Shown: piece after piece, positions 42,601 to 52,020 of the stretch | Layout: the number at the start of each line of letters is the position of its first letter | Numbering within the stretch: position 1 is the first letter of the stretch | Source: PFJX01 sp964466195 | Lineage (GTDB): Bacteria > Pseudomonadota > Gammaproteobacteria > Burkholderiales > Thiobacillaceae | Assembly (NCBI GenBank): GCA_964466195.1 | Contig: CAYXMQ010000003.1 | Span: 183,370 to 247,369 of the forward strand | Direction of reading: 5' to 3' | DNA: 64,000 nt | The notes under the pieces: model-generated | Seen by the model: only the letters and a program-made list of their open reading frames with translations | Database searches by the model: none | What the model was told of the DNA's origin: nothing | Position numbers and translations under genes: made by a program

Positions 42601-43201
42601 ACAGGCTGATCTGGCTGAAACCGGCGGCGTCGGCCAAGCTTCCGGCGAGCAGCTCATGCGCCGGGTTCTTCCAGCTGTGCAGGAAGGCGATGGCGCAGGC
42701 GCAGAAACCGGCGGCGCGGGCCGCGGCGAGCTGGCCGGCGAGCTCGTTTTCGGCCAGCGCCTGCAACACCGCGCCATCGACGGCGATGCGCTCCTGCGCT
42801 TCGATGAAGCCGGCATACAACGGCGCCGGCTTGCGAATGTCGAGCGCAAAGATGTCCGGCCGCGCCTGATCGCCGATCTCCAGCGCGTCGCCGAAGCCGG
42901 CGCTGGTGACCAGCAGCACGCGCTCGCCGCTGTGCGTCAGGAGAGCGTTGGTGCCAACCGTGGTGCCCATCTTGACCGCCTCGATCACGCCCGCGCCGAT
43001 CGGCTCGCCATCGCACAGGCCAAGCAGACGGCGGATGCCGGCGATGGCGGCGTCCGGGTAGTGCTCCGGGTTTTCCGACAGCAGCTTGCTCTGCAGCAGG
43101 CGTCCGTCCGGTCTGCGCGCGACGATGTCGGTGAAGGTGCCGCCGCGATCAATCCAGAATTGCCAGGCGTTCACGGCGGTGCGGGCAGGTGGTTGCGGCA
43201 T
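39581..43201 (-). CDS. 5-oxoprolinase / hydantoinase A-B fusion protein
   Basis: A 1206-residue cytoplasmic ATP-dependent hydrolase. The HyuA-like half (about 1-680) opens with WIDRGGTFTDIVARRPDG, the ASKHA-type ATP site, and has IGFDMGGTSTDVSLF. The HyuB-like half (about 700-1200) has NRRFMSIAEDMGRALQNSA and ends with GGHGVV and the PGGGGFGE motif. A fused protein of about 1200 residues is the eukaryote-like 5-oxoprolinase form that opens 5-oxoproline to glutamate. Start: ATG at 43201, 13 bases after the HDOD gene stop. Hydantoins are possible alternative substrates. Confidence 0.9.
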   Translation of the reverse strand: MPQPPARTAVNAWQFWIDRGGTFTDIVARRPDGRLLQSKLLSENPEHYPDAAIAGIRRLLGLCDGEPIGAGVIEAVKMGTTVGTNALLTHSGERVLLVTSAGFGDALEIGDQARPDIFALDIRKPAPLYAGFIEAQERIAVDGAVLQALAENELAGQLAAARAAGFCACAIAFLHSWKNPAHELLAGSLADAAGFSQISLSHQASPLIKFVPRAETAVLDAALSPPVRRYAGLVAAALPAGVKLEFMQSHGGLAEAADFHGKDSVLSGPAGGLIGMAKVGQAAGYDKLIGFDMGGTSTDVSLFTGEFERSLDSRVGGINGGHRIRVPMLGIHTVAAGGGSILQFDGERLLAGPASAGSLPGPMSYRRGGPLTVTDANFLLGRLQAEFFPAVFGPHADQTLQIDAVQAAFKQQAAALNSALNLDYSPEQLAAGYVDIAVEHMADAIRHITLARGVNPADFTLLSFGGAGGQHACAVAGRLGIRQVLISPFAAVLSAYGIGLAEQRTLRQTALEQPLSTLADSVAEAASCQRVLLRYAGADTVLPVPLAAPEVMAARFHAEHRTRFGFADPARELICVALESETISGGGQPQAVFDLPTQPAAPIAVRPIYLAAGWLDAPVFRREQLAAGQTLDGPALVIDTGSTLLIEPGWRAELTPRGDLLLSAQTDSARRPDSLRPDPTWLTLFNRRFMSIAEDMGRALQNSARSVNIRERLDFSCALFDAAGRLIANAPHIPVHLGSMGDAVRAILRQFGDRLQPGDAWLINSPYAGGTHLPDITVVSPIFGEDGRTLRYFTASRAHHADVGGISPGSMPANSRHIDQEGCRSDGLLIVRAGRMLESAVRAWLADNAQPARNPEQNLADLAAQVAANTLGERQLRRLESEVGAPAVSAYMGFVQDNAEAAVKRLLGKLHGGRFTLPLDDDSRIVVQIAVDPAARRARIDFTGSSPQQPGNLNAPASIVHSAVLYVFRTLIDSDIPLNAGVLRPLDIVLPPASLLNPSYPAAVVAGNVETSQNIVDALYGALGVLAASQGSMNNFSFGDGRHQYYETVCGGAGAGPGFNGASAVHSHMTNSRLTDPEVLELNYPVRLEHFGIRRNSGGDGRFTGGHGVVRRIRFLAPMQANLLAVRRKIAPFGLAGGQPGLTGRQWIEHADGQTSAAAPTTPLSGMAAFWLEAGDVFVLETPGGGGFGERHINEIPPAASPPARV

Positions 43202-43214
43202 GCGGAGCGGGCCG

Positions 43215-44054
43215 TCAGACGCCGGTTTCCTCCAGCATCTCATGCGCATCCCGGCGCAGTTCATCGAGGCTGTCGGGGTTGAGCATCAGATGGCGAATGA
43301 CCGCCTCGCCCATCTTGTCCCATTCGCTGTCGCCGGACAGACGTGAAAAAGTGCTTTCGATGTGTTCGGCGAGCAGGCCGATGGCGACCAGGTTCAGCGC
43401 CTGCGTGCTCAATTGCGACTGGAACACGTCGAGATCGTGGTGCATGCGGATGGCGCTGCGCAGATGTTCGGGCAGAAGCCAGTTGCTCGCCAGCAGATTG
43501 CCGACCACCGCATGGTTGGTGCCGTGCCGCGCATCTTCCACTTCGGTGAAAGCCTGGTCATGGGCGCGGTTGGCCAGCGCCAGCGTCTCCCGATAGTCCG
43601 GGAAGCGCTGCATCAGCAGCGGAATGCCGCAATCGTGGAACAGGCCGAACAGATGCGCTTCCTCCTTGTCCGCGCAGCCGAGGCTGCGCGCCAGATGCGA
43701 GGCCACCAGCGCGCTGCGGGCGGCGCCGTCCCAGAAGCGATCCAGGCCCTGGGCGGGCACCGTGTTGCGCAGCGCCAGGCCGATGACCAGAGCGCCGATG
43801 TTCTTCATGCCGAGCAGGTTGACCGCCTGATCGATGGAACTGACCTGGCGGCGCAAGCCGTATAGCGGCGAATTGATGGTCTTCAATACGGCGGCGGACA
43901 GCCCCACGTCGGCGCTGATCAACTGCGCCACCCGGCGCAGGTCCGGAATCGCGCTGTTGCGTTCCTGCATGACGGCGGTGACCACGCTCGGCCGCGGCGG
44001 TATGACGACGCCGGCGAGCAGTTTCTTGGCTTCTTCCTGGCTCAGGTCCGACAT
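43215..44054 (-). CDS. HDOD-domain signalling protein
   Basis: A 279-residue cytoplasmic protein. The HDOD core covers most of its length: PPRPSVVTAVMQ, LISADVGLSAAVLKTINSPLYGL, the IDQAVNLLGMKNI loop, and HLFGLFHDCGIPLLM. HDOD proteins are regulators related to HD hydrolases but usually without catalysis. Start MSDLSQEEAKKLLAG at 44054 follows the dapD stop by 8 bases, so it may be read from the dap transcript. Its signal and partner are unknown. Confidence 0.85.
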   Translation of the reverse strand: MSDLSQEEAKKLLAGVVIPPRPSVVTAVMQERNSAIPDLRRVAQLISADVGLSAAVLKTINSPLYGLRRQVSSIDQAVNLLGMKNIGALVIGLALRNTVPAQGLDRFWDGAARSALVASHLARSLGCADKEEAHLFGLFHDCGIPLLMQRFPDYRETLALANRAHDQAFTEVEDARHGTNHAVVGNLLASNWLLPEHLRSAIRMHHDLDVFQSQLSTQALNLVAIGLLAEHIESTFSRLSGDSEWDKMGEAVIRHLMLNPDSLDELRRDAHEMLEETGV

Positions 44055-44062
44055 CGTCGGCC

Positions 44063-44887
<825 letters not shown>

Positions 44888-44907
44888 GGTGGTTTCCTTG
44901 GTGGGGG

Positions 44908-46113
44908 TTAAGAAAGGGGGGGCGAAGCTTGGCGGACGAAATCGACGATCCGCCGCGCGGCTTCGACGCAAGGCTCGAGCGCGTCGACCAGCGCGATGCG
45001 GATGAAGCCGCGGCCCGGGTTGACGCCTTTGGCGTCGCGCGCCAGATAAGACCCGGGCAGTACGGTGACGTGTTTTTCCCGGTACAGCTCACGGGCAAAA
45101 ACAATGTCATCGCCGCCGGGGACTTTCGCCCACAGATAGAAGGCGGCATCCGGCGCATCGAAGGCCAGCGCCTCCTTCAGGATCGGCATGACGGCGGCGA
45201 ATTTTTCGCCGTACTGCCGGCGGTTTTCCTGCACGTGGCCTTCATCCTTCCAGGCGGCGACGGAGGCGGCCTGTACGGCGGGGTTCATGGCGCTGCCGTG
45301 GTAGGTGCGATAGAGCAGGAATTGCTTGATCGCGTCGGCGTCGCCGGCGACGAAGCCGGAGCGCAGGCCGGGCACATTGGAGCGTTTCGACAGGCTGTTG
45401 AAGACCACCAGCCGCGCCAGTCCGCGTCCCAGTTGCCGGGCGGCGGTCAGCGCGCCGAGCGGCGCCTGATCGGCCTGGAAATAGATTTCGGAATAACACT
45501 CGTCGGCGGCGACGATGAAGTCGTGGCGGTCGGCGAGCTCGAATATTTCGCGCCAGTCGTGCAGCGACATCACTTTGCCGGTCGGATTGCCCGGCGAACA
45601 GACATAGGCCAGTTGCACGTCCGGCCACAGGTCTTCCGGAATCGCGCCGAAATCGCAGCGATAGCCGTTTTCCGGCAGGGTGTTCAGGAAGTACGGTTTG
45701 GCGCCGGCGAGCAGCGCAGCGCCTTCGTAAATCTGGTAGAACGGGTTCGGCGAGAGCACCCGTTTGACGTGCTTGCTCGGGTCGATGATGGCCTGGGCGA
45801 ACGAAAACAGGGCCTCGCGGCTGCCGTTCACCGGCAGGATATTCGTCGCCGGGTCGAGATCGACGCCATAACGCAGCAAACACCATTCGGCGATGGCCTC
45901 GCGCAACGCTTCCGAACCTTGCGTGACCGGATAATGCGACAGACCGTGCAGGTTGTCGGTCAGCGCGTCCTTGATGAATGCCGGCGTGGCATGCTTGGGC
46001 TCGCCGATGGACAGGTTGATCGCAGACAATGCCGGATTCGGCGTGATTCCTGAGAACAGTTCACGCAGTTTCTGGAACGGGTAGGGTTGCAATTGGTTGA
46101 GACGGGGATTCAT
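44908..46113 (-). CDS. dapC: Succinyldiaminopimelate aminotransferase
   Basis: A 401-residue PLP transaminase. LNQLQPYPFQKLRELF and the start with INLSIGEPKHATP are typical of proteobacterial DapC. CSPGNPTGKVM, ADECYSEIYF and the PLP Lys in FNSLSKRSNVPGLRSGF complete the fold type I site. It stands 20 bases upstream of dapD on the same strand, giving consecutive diaminopimelate steps. Start at 46113 (MNPRLNQLQ); 25 further in-frame residues upstream look non-coding. Confidence 0.95.
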   Translation of the reverse strand: MNPRLNQLQPYPFQKLRELFSGITPNPALSAINLSIGEPKHATPAFIKDALTDNLHGLSHYPVTQGSEALREAIAEWCLLRYGVDLDPATNILPVNGSREALFSFAQAIIDPSKHVKRVLSPNPFYQIYEGAALLAGAKPYFLNTLPENGYRCDFGAIPEDLWPDVQLAYVCSPGNPTGKVMSLHDWREIFELADRHDFIVAADECYSEIYFQADQAPLGALTAARQLGRGLARLVVFNSLSKRSNVPGLRSGFVAGDADAIKQFLLYRTYHGSAMNPAVQAASVAAWKDEGHVQENRRQYGEKFAAVMPILKEALAFDAPDAAFYLWAKVPGGDDIVFARELYREKHVTVLPGSYLARDAKGVNPGRGFIRIALVDALEPCVEAARRIVDFVRQASPPLS

Positions 46114-46160
46114 CAAACATCCGGGCTGTTGCAGCCTGAAATTTTCGAGCCGTGAATTAT

Positions 46161-47078
46161 ATGCTTTCGAAGTCTGTCCTGGCCGCACTGATGGCCCCGC
46201 TCAGCTTGATCCTGGCCGCCACGGTCTGGGGCCTGATCTGGTACCCCTACCGCTTGCTGGAGCAGGCGGGGCTGACCGGCAGCGTGGCTTCGCTGCTGAC
46301 CTACCTGATCGGCATTCCGCTGTTGCTGATTCTGGTCGCCCGCCTGCGCCTGCGCTTAGCCGTGCGCGGCGAGCTCGGCTTGCTGCTGGCCTTGGCGCTG
46401 GCCGCCGGCTGGACCAATCTGGCTTATGTACTGGCGGTGATACACGGCGAAGTGATGCGGGTCTTGCTGCTGTTCTATCTGGCGCCGTTGTGGACGGTGT
46501 TTTTTGCGCGTTGGCTGCTGGGGGAACATGCCGGCCGCATCGCCTATCTGGTGATCGGCTTATCGGTGGCCGGGGCTTATGTCATGTTGTCCGGCACCGG
46601 CGGCCTGCCGTTGCCGACCAATTTGGCGGAGTGGCTGGGGCTATCCGCCGGTATCGCGTTTGCGCTGACCAATGTGTTGACGCGCAAGATCAGCGCAGCG
46701 CCGATTGCGCTGCGTTCGCTCTGGGTCTTTGCCGGCGTGGTGGCCTGGTCGGCGCTGTATGCTTTCTATGAGGGGCGTACGCTGCAGGTCGTCTGGACGC
46801 TGGATGGCTGGGCCTGGCTGATGATCGCCGGTATCGGCGTGGCGCTGCTGCTGGCGACGTTCGCGGTGCAATACGGCCTCACCCATGTGCCGGCCAACCA
46901 GGCCATCGTCATCCTGCTCAGCGAATTGCTGGTGGCGGCTGTGGCGAGCCGCCTGCTGGCCGGGGAGACGATGGATCTGCGCGAATGGATCGGCGGCGCG
47001 ATGATCGTTGCGGCGACCTTGTTCTCCGGCCATCTGGAGCCGAAATCAGCGCCCGCAATGGAGCCGAAAAATGCCTGA
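46161..47078 (+). CDS. EamA/DMT-family membrane transporter
   Basis: About 305 residues with ten predicted hydrophobic helices in two EamA repeats. PLSLILAATVWGLIWYPYRLLEQ opens the first and ISAAPIALRSLWVFAGVV the second; LTHVPANQAIVILLSELLVA is a typical late helix. Substrate unknown; the family exports amino acids, drugs or metabolites. The start may be the ATG at 46161 or a GTG at 46152. It is divergent from dapC and overlaps the next gene by 8 bases. Confidence 0.88.
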   Translation: MLSKSVLAALMAPLSLILAATVWGLIWYPYRLLEQAGLTGSVASLLTYLIGIPLLLILVARLRLRLAVRGELGLLLALALAAGWTNLAYVLAVIHGEVMRVLLLFYLAPLWTVFFARWLLGEHAGRIAYLVIGLSVAGAYVMLSGTGGLPLPTNLAEWLGLSAGIAFALTNVLTRKISAAPIALRSLWVFAGVVAWSALYAFYEGRTLQVVWTLDGWAWLMIAGIGVALLLATFAVQYGLTHVPANQAIVILLSELLVAAVASRLLAGETMDLREWIGGAMIVAATLFSGHLEPKSAPAMEPKNA

Positions 47079-47457
47079 AATCGTCAGCCTGTTGCATGTC
47101 TCGCTGCTGGTCGCCGACCTGGCGCGGGCGCGTGAATTCTATGAAGGCATGCTCGGCTTACGGCCCAGCCCGGCGCGGCCGGAAATGGCCTTTGCCGGCG
47201 TCTGGTACGACATCGGCGCGGCGCAGATTCATTTGATCTGCCTGCCTGAAAACAGATCTGCGCCCGATCCGGTCGAGGCGCGTCCGGCGCATGGCGGGCG
47301 GGATCGGCATACAGCGCTGGGGGTGAGCGGCTTTGCTGCGCTACGCAGCAAGCTGGACGCGGCCGAGCTGCCCTACACGCTCAGCCAGTCCGGCCGCCGC
47401 GCCTTGTTCGTGCGCGATCCGGATGGCAATGCGCTGGAATTGCTGGCCGTGGATTGA
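47071..47457 (+). CDS. VOC/glyoxalase-like protein
   Basis: 128 residues with one VOC fold pattern: LLHVSLLVADLARAREFYEGMLGL at the N terminus and FVRDPDGNALELL at the C terminus, where the conserved metal-site His and Glu occur (HVS..., NALEL). Likely cytoplasmic, dimeric, metal-dependent; activity (lyase, dioxygenase or resistance) cannot be told. It overlaps the EamA gene, so a transporter and this enzyme may act on the same compound. Confidence 0.82.
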   Translation: MPEIVSLLHVSLLVADLARAREFYEGMLGLRPSPARPEMAFAGVWYDIGAAQIHLICLPENRSAPDPVEARPAHGGRDRHTALGVSGFAALRSKLDAAELPYTLSQSGRRALFVRDPDGNALELLAVD

Positions 47458-47460
47458 CCT

Positions 47461-47955
47461 CTACTTGCGGATTTTCAACGGCGCGACGTTGAAGCGGTAG
47501 GTATCGTGGCAGCCTGAACAATAGGTCATCACTTCGGCCAGATTTTCATGCGCCTGAATCAGGTCGCCTTTGCTCTCGGCATCGCGCGCCAGGGTCTGGA
47601 ACGCTTCGTTCATCGCAATGCTCAACTGGGTGTATTCCTCGGGCAGCCGCTCTTTCATGCGCGCCGGCGTGCGGTCGAGCAGCGGACCCATCGGCCGGGC
47701 GGCCACGGCGAGCGCTTTCATGTCCTGGCGCGACAGGGCATGAAAGATGTTGTGCAGGCCATGCAGAAACTCGCGCATCTCGTACAGCACCTGATTCTTT
47801 TCGGCTTGCGTCACCTCGATAGCGATGCGTTTGTCGTGAAAGACGGCATTCGCCGGATACGCGGGCAGAGGGGGGAGGGGGCTGGCGGCAACGGAAGCGC
47901 TGGATGCGAGCAGGAGCGCGAGGGGGATCAATCTGAGTGCCATGTTGTGTGCCAT
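47461..47955 (-). CDS. Exported cytochrome c'-like heme protein
   Basis: 164 residues. It has a signal peptide (about 1-24), then helical sequence, and one heme c site CSGCH at 146-150 near the C terminus (YCSGCHDTYR). One C-terminal CxxCH with four helices is the class II cytochrome c' layout. Length and motif fit, but other small c-type cytochromes are possible. It would face the periplasm. It is convergent with the VOC gene, with only 3 bases between the stops. Confidence 0.8.
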   Translation of the reverse strand: MAHNMALRLIPLALLLASSASVAASPLPPLPAYPANAVFHDKRIAIEVTQAEKNQVLYEMREFLHGLHNIFHALSRQDMKALAVAARPMGPLLDRTPARMKERLPEEYTQLSIAMNEAFQTLARDAESKGDLIQAHENLAEVMTYCSGCHDTYRFNVAPLKIRK

Positions 47956-48012
47956 GTGAAACTCCCAGGTAAATGCGGATGTTCGAATCGTGCAGTCAAG
48001 GTTGTAAGGCTA

Positions 48013-50196
48013 CTACTTACGGCGTGCCGTGTGCACACCTCGGACATGGGCGGCGCGAGCAAGAAAGCGGGTGAGCTGGGCGATATCCTTCACTTCCAAA
48101 GTCAATTCCATGCGTGCGCTGTCGTGTTGCGAAAGAGTGTTGACGCGCACGACGTTGATTTTTTCCTGCGCCAGGATTTCGCCGACGTCCTTCAATAAGC
48201 CGGGTCGATCCTGTGCGGTCAGTTCGATATCGACGGCGAAGACCTGGCTGTCCTGCCCGCCCCAGGCGGCTTGCAGCAGACGCGCTTTTTTATCTTCCGG
48301 CAAATGCAGGAAGACCGGGCAATCGGCGCGGTGGATGGTGACGCCGTGGCCTTGCGTGATGTAACCGACGATGGCATCGGGCGGCGCCGGCTTGCAGCAG
48401 CCGGCCATTTGCGTAAGCAGGCCCGGCTCGCCTTCGATCAGCACGCCGCCGGCGTCGCTTTTACGTTTCGAGGCGCTGACCAGCGGTTTTTCCGGCGCCG
48501 GCACGAATTCATCCTGCAGCGCGCGGTCGAGCTGACCGGAGCCGACATCGCCGCGTCCGATCGCCGCGCACAGCTCATCCAGCGCCGGGAACTTCAGGCG
48601 CATGGCGAGTTTGTCGAGATTGACGTTGTTGAGGTTGAAACGGTGCAGCTCGCGCTCCAGCAGTTCGCGGCCTTGCTGGACATGGGTGTCGTGGTCCTGC
48701 TGTTTGAACCATTGGCGCACTTTGGCGCGCGCGCGGTGGGTCTTGAGTACGCCCAGATGCGGATTCAGCCAATCGCGGCTGGGGCCGCCCTGTTTGACGG
48801 TGAGGATCTCCACACGCTGGCCGGTGGCCAGCGGCCGGTCGAGCGGCACCAGTACGCCATCGACCTTGGCGCCGCGGCAGCGATGGCCCAGTTCGGTATG
48901 CACGGCATAGGCGAAGTCGAGCGGCGTTGCGCCGCTGGCCAGGGCGACCACCTTGCCCTGCGGCGTCAGCACGAAGACTTCGTCCTGAAACAACTCGTTG
49001 CGGAAGTGCTGCGCCAGCTCGTGGCTGTCGGCCAGTTCCTGTTTCCAGGCCAGCAGCTGACGCAGCCAGGCGATCTTGTCCTGCACCCCGGCCTGGCTGG
49101 CCGAGGCCGGACCGCCTTCCTTGTAGCGCCAGTGTGCGGCGACGCCCATTTCCGCTTCCTGGTGCATGTCGAAGGTGCGTATCTGCACTTCCAGCGCCTT
49201 GTTCTCCGGGCCGACCACGGCGGTATGCAGGCTCTTGTAGCCGTTGCCCTTGGGGCGCGAGATATAGTCGTCGAACTGTCCCGGGATGGGCTGCCAGAGG
49301 CTGTGCACCAGGCCGAGCACGTGGAAGCAATCCTTGACCTCCGGCACCAGTACGCGCACGGCGCGTACGTCGTAGACCTCGTCGAAGGACAATCGCTTCT
49401 TGCCCATCTTGGCCAGTATGCTGGCGATGTGCTTGGGCCGGCCGCTGACCGAAGCGCCCTTGATGCCCGCAGCGCTCAGATTTTCTCCGAGCAGTTTCAG
49501 AATGCTTTCGATGTACCACTCGCGGTCGAGCCGGCGCTCATCGAGCTGGCGGGCGATCTGGCGATAGGTCTCCGGTTCCAGATAGCGGCAGGACAGGTCT
49601 TCCAGCTCCCATTTGAGTTGCCAGACGCCAAGACGGTTGGCCAGCGGCGCATAGAGTTCGCGCACCTCGCTGGCCGCCTTGCGACGCTGCGCATCATCCT
49701 TGTCGGCCAACTCGCGCAAGGCCTGGGTGCGTTCCGCCAATTTGATGAACACCACCCGGATGTCGTCGGCCATCGCCAGCAGCATCTGGCGCAAGACTTC
49801 GCTCTGGCCGCCTTCGGCATTGAGGGCGGTGAACAGGTGATCCATCCGGGCCAGCTTGGTCGCGCCTTCGACCAGGGCGGTGAGATGGGCGCCAAACTGT
49901 TTCAGCAGGGTTTCGCGCTGCAGCGCCTTTTCCGGCAAGCCGCACAGCAGCGCCGCGGCGACCGTTTCCACATCGAAGCCCATCGCGGCCAGGATGGCGG
50001 CCGTGCCCAGCGCATGCGCGCTCAGTTTCTCGCCGGACTCCGCCAGCGCAGGACTGGCCACTCCGTCGTCCTCGTTGGCGAGCATTTCCAGCGCCCGCTT
50101 CAGTATCTGGCGTTGATCTTCCGGATAGCGGTCTTTCAGGCTGGCCAGCCAGGATTCGGCATCGTTGGCGGCAAGAGTTAAAGCGTGTGCGACCAT
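48013..50196 (-). CDS. relA: (p)ppGpp synthetase RelA
   Basis: A 727-residue stringent-response enzyme. The N-terminal HD hydrolase region is degenerate: LLCGLPEKAL stands where HDVVED would be, so hydrolase activity should be lost. The synthetase has VYDVRAVRVLVPE, RPKGNGYKSLHTAV and EVQIRTFDMHQEAEMGVAAH, with FDD in GQFDDYI in place of the SpoT-type basic motif. TGS (VFVLTPQGKVVALASGATPLDFAYAVH), a helical region, and a C-terminal ACT domain follow. It makes (p)ppGpp on amino acid starvation. A separate SpoT is expected elsewhere. Confidence 0.95.
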   Translation of the reverse strand: MVAHALTLAANDAESWLASLKDRYPEDQRQILKRALEMLANEDDGVASPALAESGEKLSAHALGTAAILAAMGFDVETVAAALLCGLPEKALQRETLLKQFGAHLTALVEGATKLARMDHLFTALNAEGGQSEVLRQMLLAMADDIRVVFIKLAERTQALRELADKDDAQRRKAASEVRELYAPLANRLGVWQLKWELEDLSCRYLEPETYRQIARQLDERRLDREWYIESILKLLGENLSAAGIKGASVSGRPKHIASILAKMGKKRLSFDEVYDVRAVRVLVPEVKDCFHVLGLVHSLWQPIPGQFDDYISRPKGNGYKSLHTAVVGPENKALEVQIRTFDMHQEAEMGVAAHWRYKEGGPASASQAGVQDKIAWLRQLLAWKQELADSHELAQHFRNELFQDEVFVLTPQGKVVALASGATPLDFAYAVHTELGHRCRGAKVDGVLVPLDRPLATGQRVEILTVKQGGPSRDWLNPHLGVLKTHRARAKVRQWFKQQDHDTHVQQGRELLERELHRFNLNNVNLDKLAMRLKFPALDELCAAIGRGDVGSGQLDRALQDEFVPAPEKPLVSASKRKSDAGGVLIEGEPGLLTQMAGCCKPAPPDAIVGYITQGHGVTIHRADCPVFLHLPEDKKARLLQAAWGGQDSQVFAVDIELTAQDRPGLLKDVGEILAQEKINVVRVNTLSQHDSARMELTLEVKDIAQLTRFLARAAHVRGVHTARRK

Positions 50197-50228
50197 GGCT
50201 TAGCGCGCCCGCGAGGCCGCCGCGCGGC

Positions 50229-51020
50229 TTACCAGAACTTCCACCAGCTCTTTTCCTGTATCAGGCCATCGCCTTTGATGAACGGGCTGTTCGGGAAATT
50301 GTGCTTGAGCACCTTCAGCGCATCGTCACGCAGGTCAGGCAAGCCCAGCTTGTCGTAGCTCTTGGCCATCACGGCCAGCGCCTCTTCCACCGCCGGGGCC
50401 TGCTGGTAACGCTCGATTACGTATTTGCCGCGATTGGCGGCGGCCACGTAAGCGCCGCGTTTGTAGTAATAGCGGGCGACATGGACTTCGTTGGCGGCCA
50501 TGTTGTTGACCAGATACTTCATGCGCGCGATCGCGTCGGGCGCGTATTTGCTGTCCGGAAAGCGGCTGGCGAGTTGCTGGAAGGCATCAAACGCCTCGCG
50601 CGCGGCTTTCGGGTCGCGGTCGCTCATATCCTGGTCGCCGAGTCGGGCCAGGATGGTCTGGTCTTCGACGAAATTGGCCAGGCCGCGCAGGTAATAGGCG
50701 TAATCGACGTTGGGGTGATTCGGATGTAGCTTGATGAAACGCTCGCAGGCCGCGATGGCGGATGCCGGCTCGTTGTCCTTGTAATAGGCGTAGGCCACTT
50801 CCAGCTGCGATTGTTGTGCGAACGCGCCATACGGATAGCGCGCCTCCAGTTTCTCGAACAGTTTCACCGCCTCGGGGTAGTTGCCGTCGGCCAAGCGCTC
50901 CTTGGCGCTGTAATAAAGCTTGGAGGCCGACCAGCTCTTGGTCTCGTCGACCTGGTCCGGCAACAGACTGCAACCGGTAAACAGGCTCATCGCCATCAGG
51001 AAAGCTAGAATTCGCTGCAT
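50229..51020 (-). CDS. bamD: Outer membrane assembly lipoprotein BamD
   Basis: A 263-residue lipoprotein. Signal peptide with lipobox LFTGC (Cys17) and five TPR-like repeats, including LYYSAKERLADGNYPEAVKLFEKLEARYPYG (spread over about 34-65) and VEEALAVMAKSYDKLGL. BamD is an essential part of the BAM complex. It starts at 51020 (GGGGA upstream; the in-frame extension is non-coding) and is divergent from rluD, the usual arrangement in this lineage. Confidence 0.96.
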   Translation of the reverse strand: MQRILAFLMAMSLFTGCSLLPDQVDETKSWSASKLYYSAKERLADGNYPEAVKLFEKLEARYPYGAFAQQSQLEVAYAYYKDNEPASAIAACERFIKLHPNHPNVDYAYYLRGLANFVEDQTILARLGDQDMSDRDPKAAREAFDAFQQLASRFPDSKYAPDAIARMKYLVNNMAANEVHVARYYYKRGAYVAAANRGKYVIERYQQAPAVEEALAVMAKSYDKLGLPDLRDDALKVLKHNFPNSPFIKGDGLIQEKSWWKFW

Positions 51021-51044
51021 CTTGGTCCCCAAAAAGAGCCGCGG

Positions 51045-51050
51045 ATTATA
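51045..51050 (-). promoter_or_regulatory. -10 element of the bamD promoter
   Basis: A perfect TATAAT on the minus strand lies 25 bases upstream of the bamD start codon, in the 61-base gap shared with rluD. No good -35 was found at 17 bases. Confidence 0.4.
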
Positions 51051-51081
51051 CCCACCGGCTCGCCCGACGCGATTTCCACTC

Positions 51082-52020
51082 ATGACTGAACCCCGTTTGT
51101 TCACCATTCCTCCGCAGCATGCCGGCAAGCGGCTGGACCAAAGCCTGGCGGAATTGCTGCCCGAGTTTTCGCGCAGCCGCCTGCAAAGCTGGATCGAATC
51201 CGGCCATGTCCTGCTCGCGGGCGCCGCCGCCAACCGGAAGCAAAAAGTCTGGGGCGGCGAAAGTGTGCAGGTGACGCCGGAAGCCTCGCCGGAGGACAAC
51301 GCCTATCAGCCGGAAGACATCGGCTTGAACATCGTGTTCGAAGATGACGCGATTCTGGTCATCAACAAGCCCGCCGGCCTGGTCACACATCCGGGCGCCG
51401 GCAACTGGCAGGGCACGCTGCTCAATGCGCTGCTGCACTACCTGCCGCAGGCGGCGACCATTCCGCGCGCCGGCATCGTGCATCGGCTCGACAAGGACAC
51501 CTCCGGCTTGATGGTGGTCGCCAAGACGCTGCAAGCGCAGACCCAACTGGTGCGCGATCTGCAGGCGCGCACGGTGAAGCGGGTGTACTGGGCGGTGGCG
51601 CTGGGCGTGTTCGAACGCAGCGAGGGTTCGATCGAGGCCGCCATCGGCCGCCATCCGACGCAGCGCGTCAAGATGGCCGTGCATGAGAAGGAGAACGCCT
51701 GCAGCAAGCCGGCGCTGACCTACTGGCGAGTGCTCAGGCAGTTTCCCCGCGCCGCCTGGGTGGAATGCCGCCTGGCCACCGGGCGTACGCATCAGATTCG
51801 GGTGCATCTGGCGCATCTGGGCCATTCACTGCTCGGCGACACCGTCTATCGCGGCAAAGCGTCGGCCGCCGGCCTGCCCGCCTTCCATCGTCAGGCCCTG
51901 CACGCGGTGCGTCTGGGCCTGGTGCATCCGGTCAGCGCTGCAGAGATGGAATGGGAAGCGCCGCCGCCGCAGGATTTCGCCGACCTTCTCGCCTTGCTGG
52001 AGCAAACCGATGCACCCTGA
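51082..52020 (+). CDS. rluD: 23S rRNA pseudouridine synthase D
   Basis: A 312-residue enzyme that forms pseudouridines in the helix 69 region of 23S rRNA. N-terminal S4 domain (about 12-75, KRLDQSLAELLPEFSRSRLQ). Catalytic motif with the Asp nucleophile is HRLDKDTSGLMVVAK; GRTHQIRVHLAHLGHSLLGD is the other family motif. Start MTEPRLFTI at 51082. Its end overlaps pgeF by 11 bases. Confidence 0.95.
   Translation: MTEPRLFTIPPQHAGKRLDQSLAELLPEFSRSRLQSWIESGHVLLAGAAANRKQKVWGGESVQVTPEASPEDNAYQPEDIGLNIVFEDDAILVINKPAGLVTHPGAGNWQGTLLNALLHYLPQAATIPRAGIVHRLDKDTSGLMVVAKTLQAQTQLVRDLQARTVKRVYWAVALGVFERSEGSIEAAIGRHPTQRVKMAVHEKENACSKPALTYWRVLRQFPRAAWVECRLATGRTHQIRVHLAHLGHSLLGDTVYRGKASAAGLPAFHRQALHAVRLGLVHPVSAAEMEWEAPPPQDFADLLALLEQTDAP

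Noticed and set aside
39998..43282. 1094-codon open frame antisense to 5-oxoprolinase
   Set aside because: Its length results from GC-rich codon use of the real gene. The protein is low complexity with no family motifs or ribosome site.
48271..50181. 636-codon plus-strand frame opposite relA
   Set aside because: Antisense shadow; relA has complete conserved domains on the other strand.
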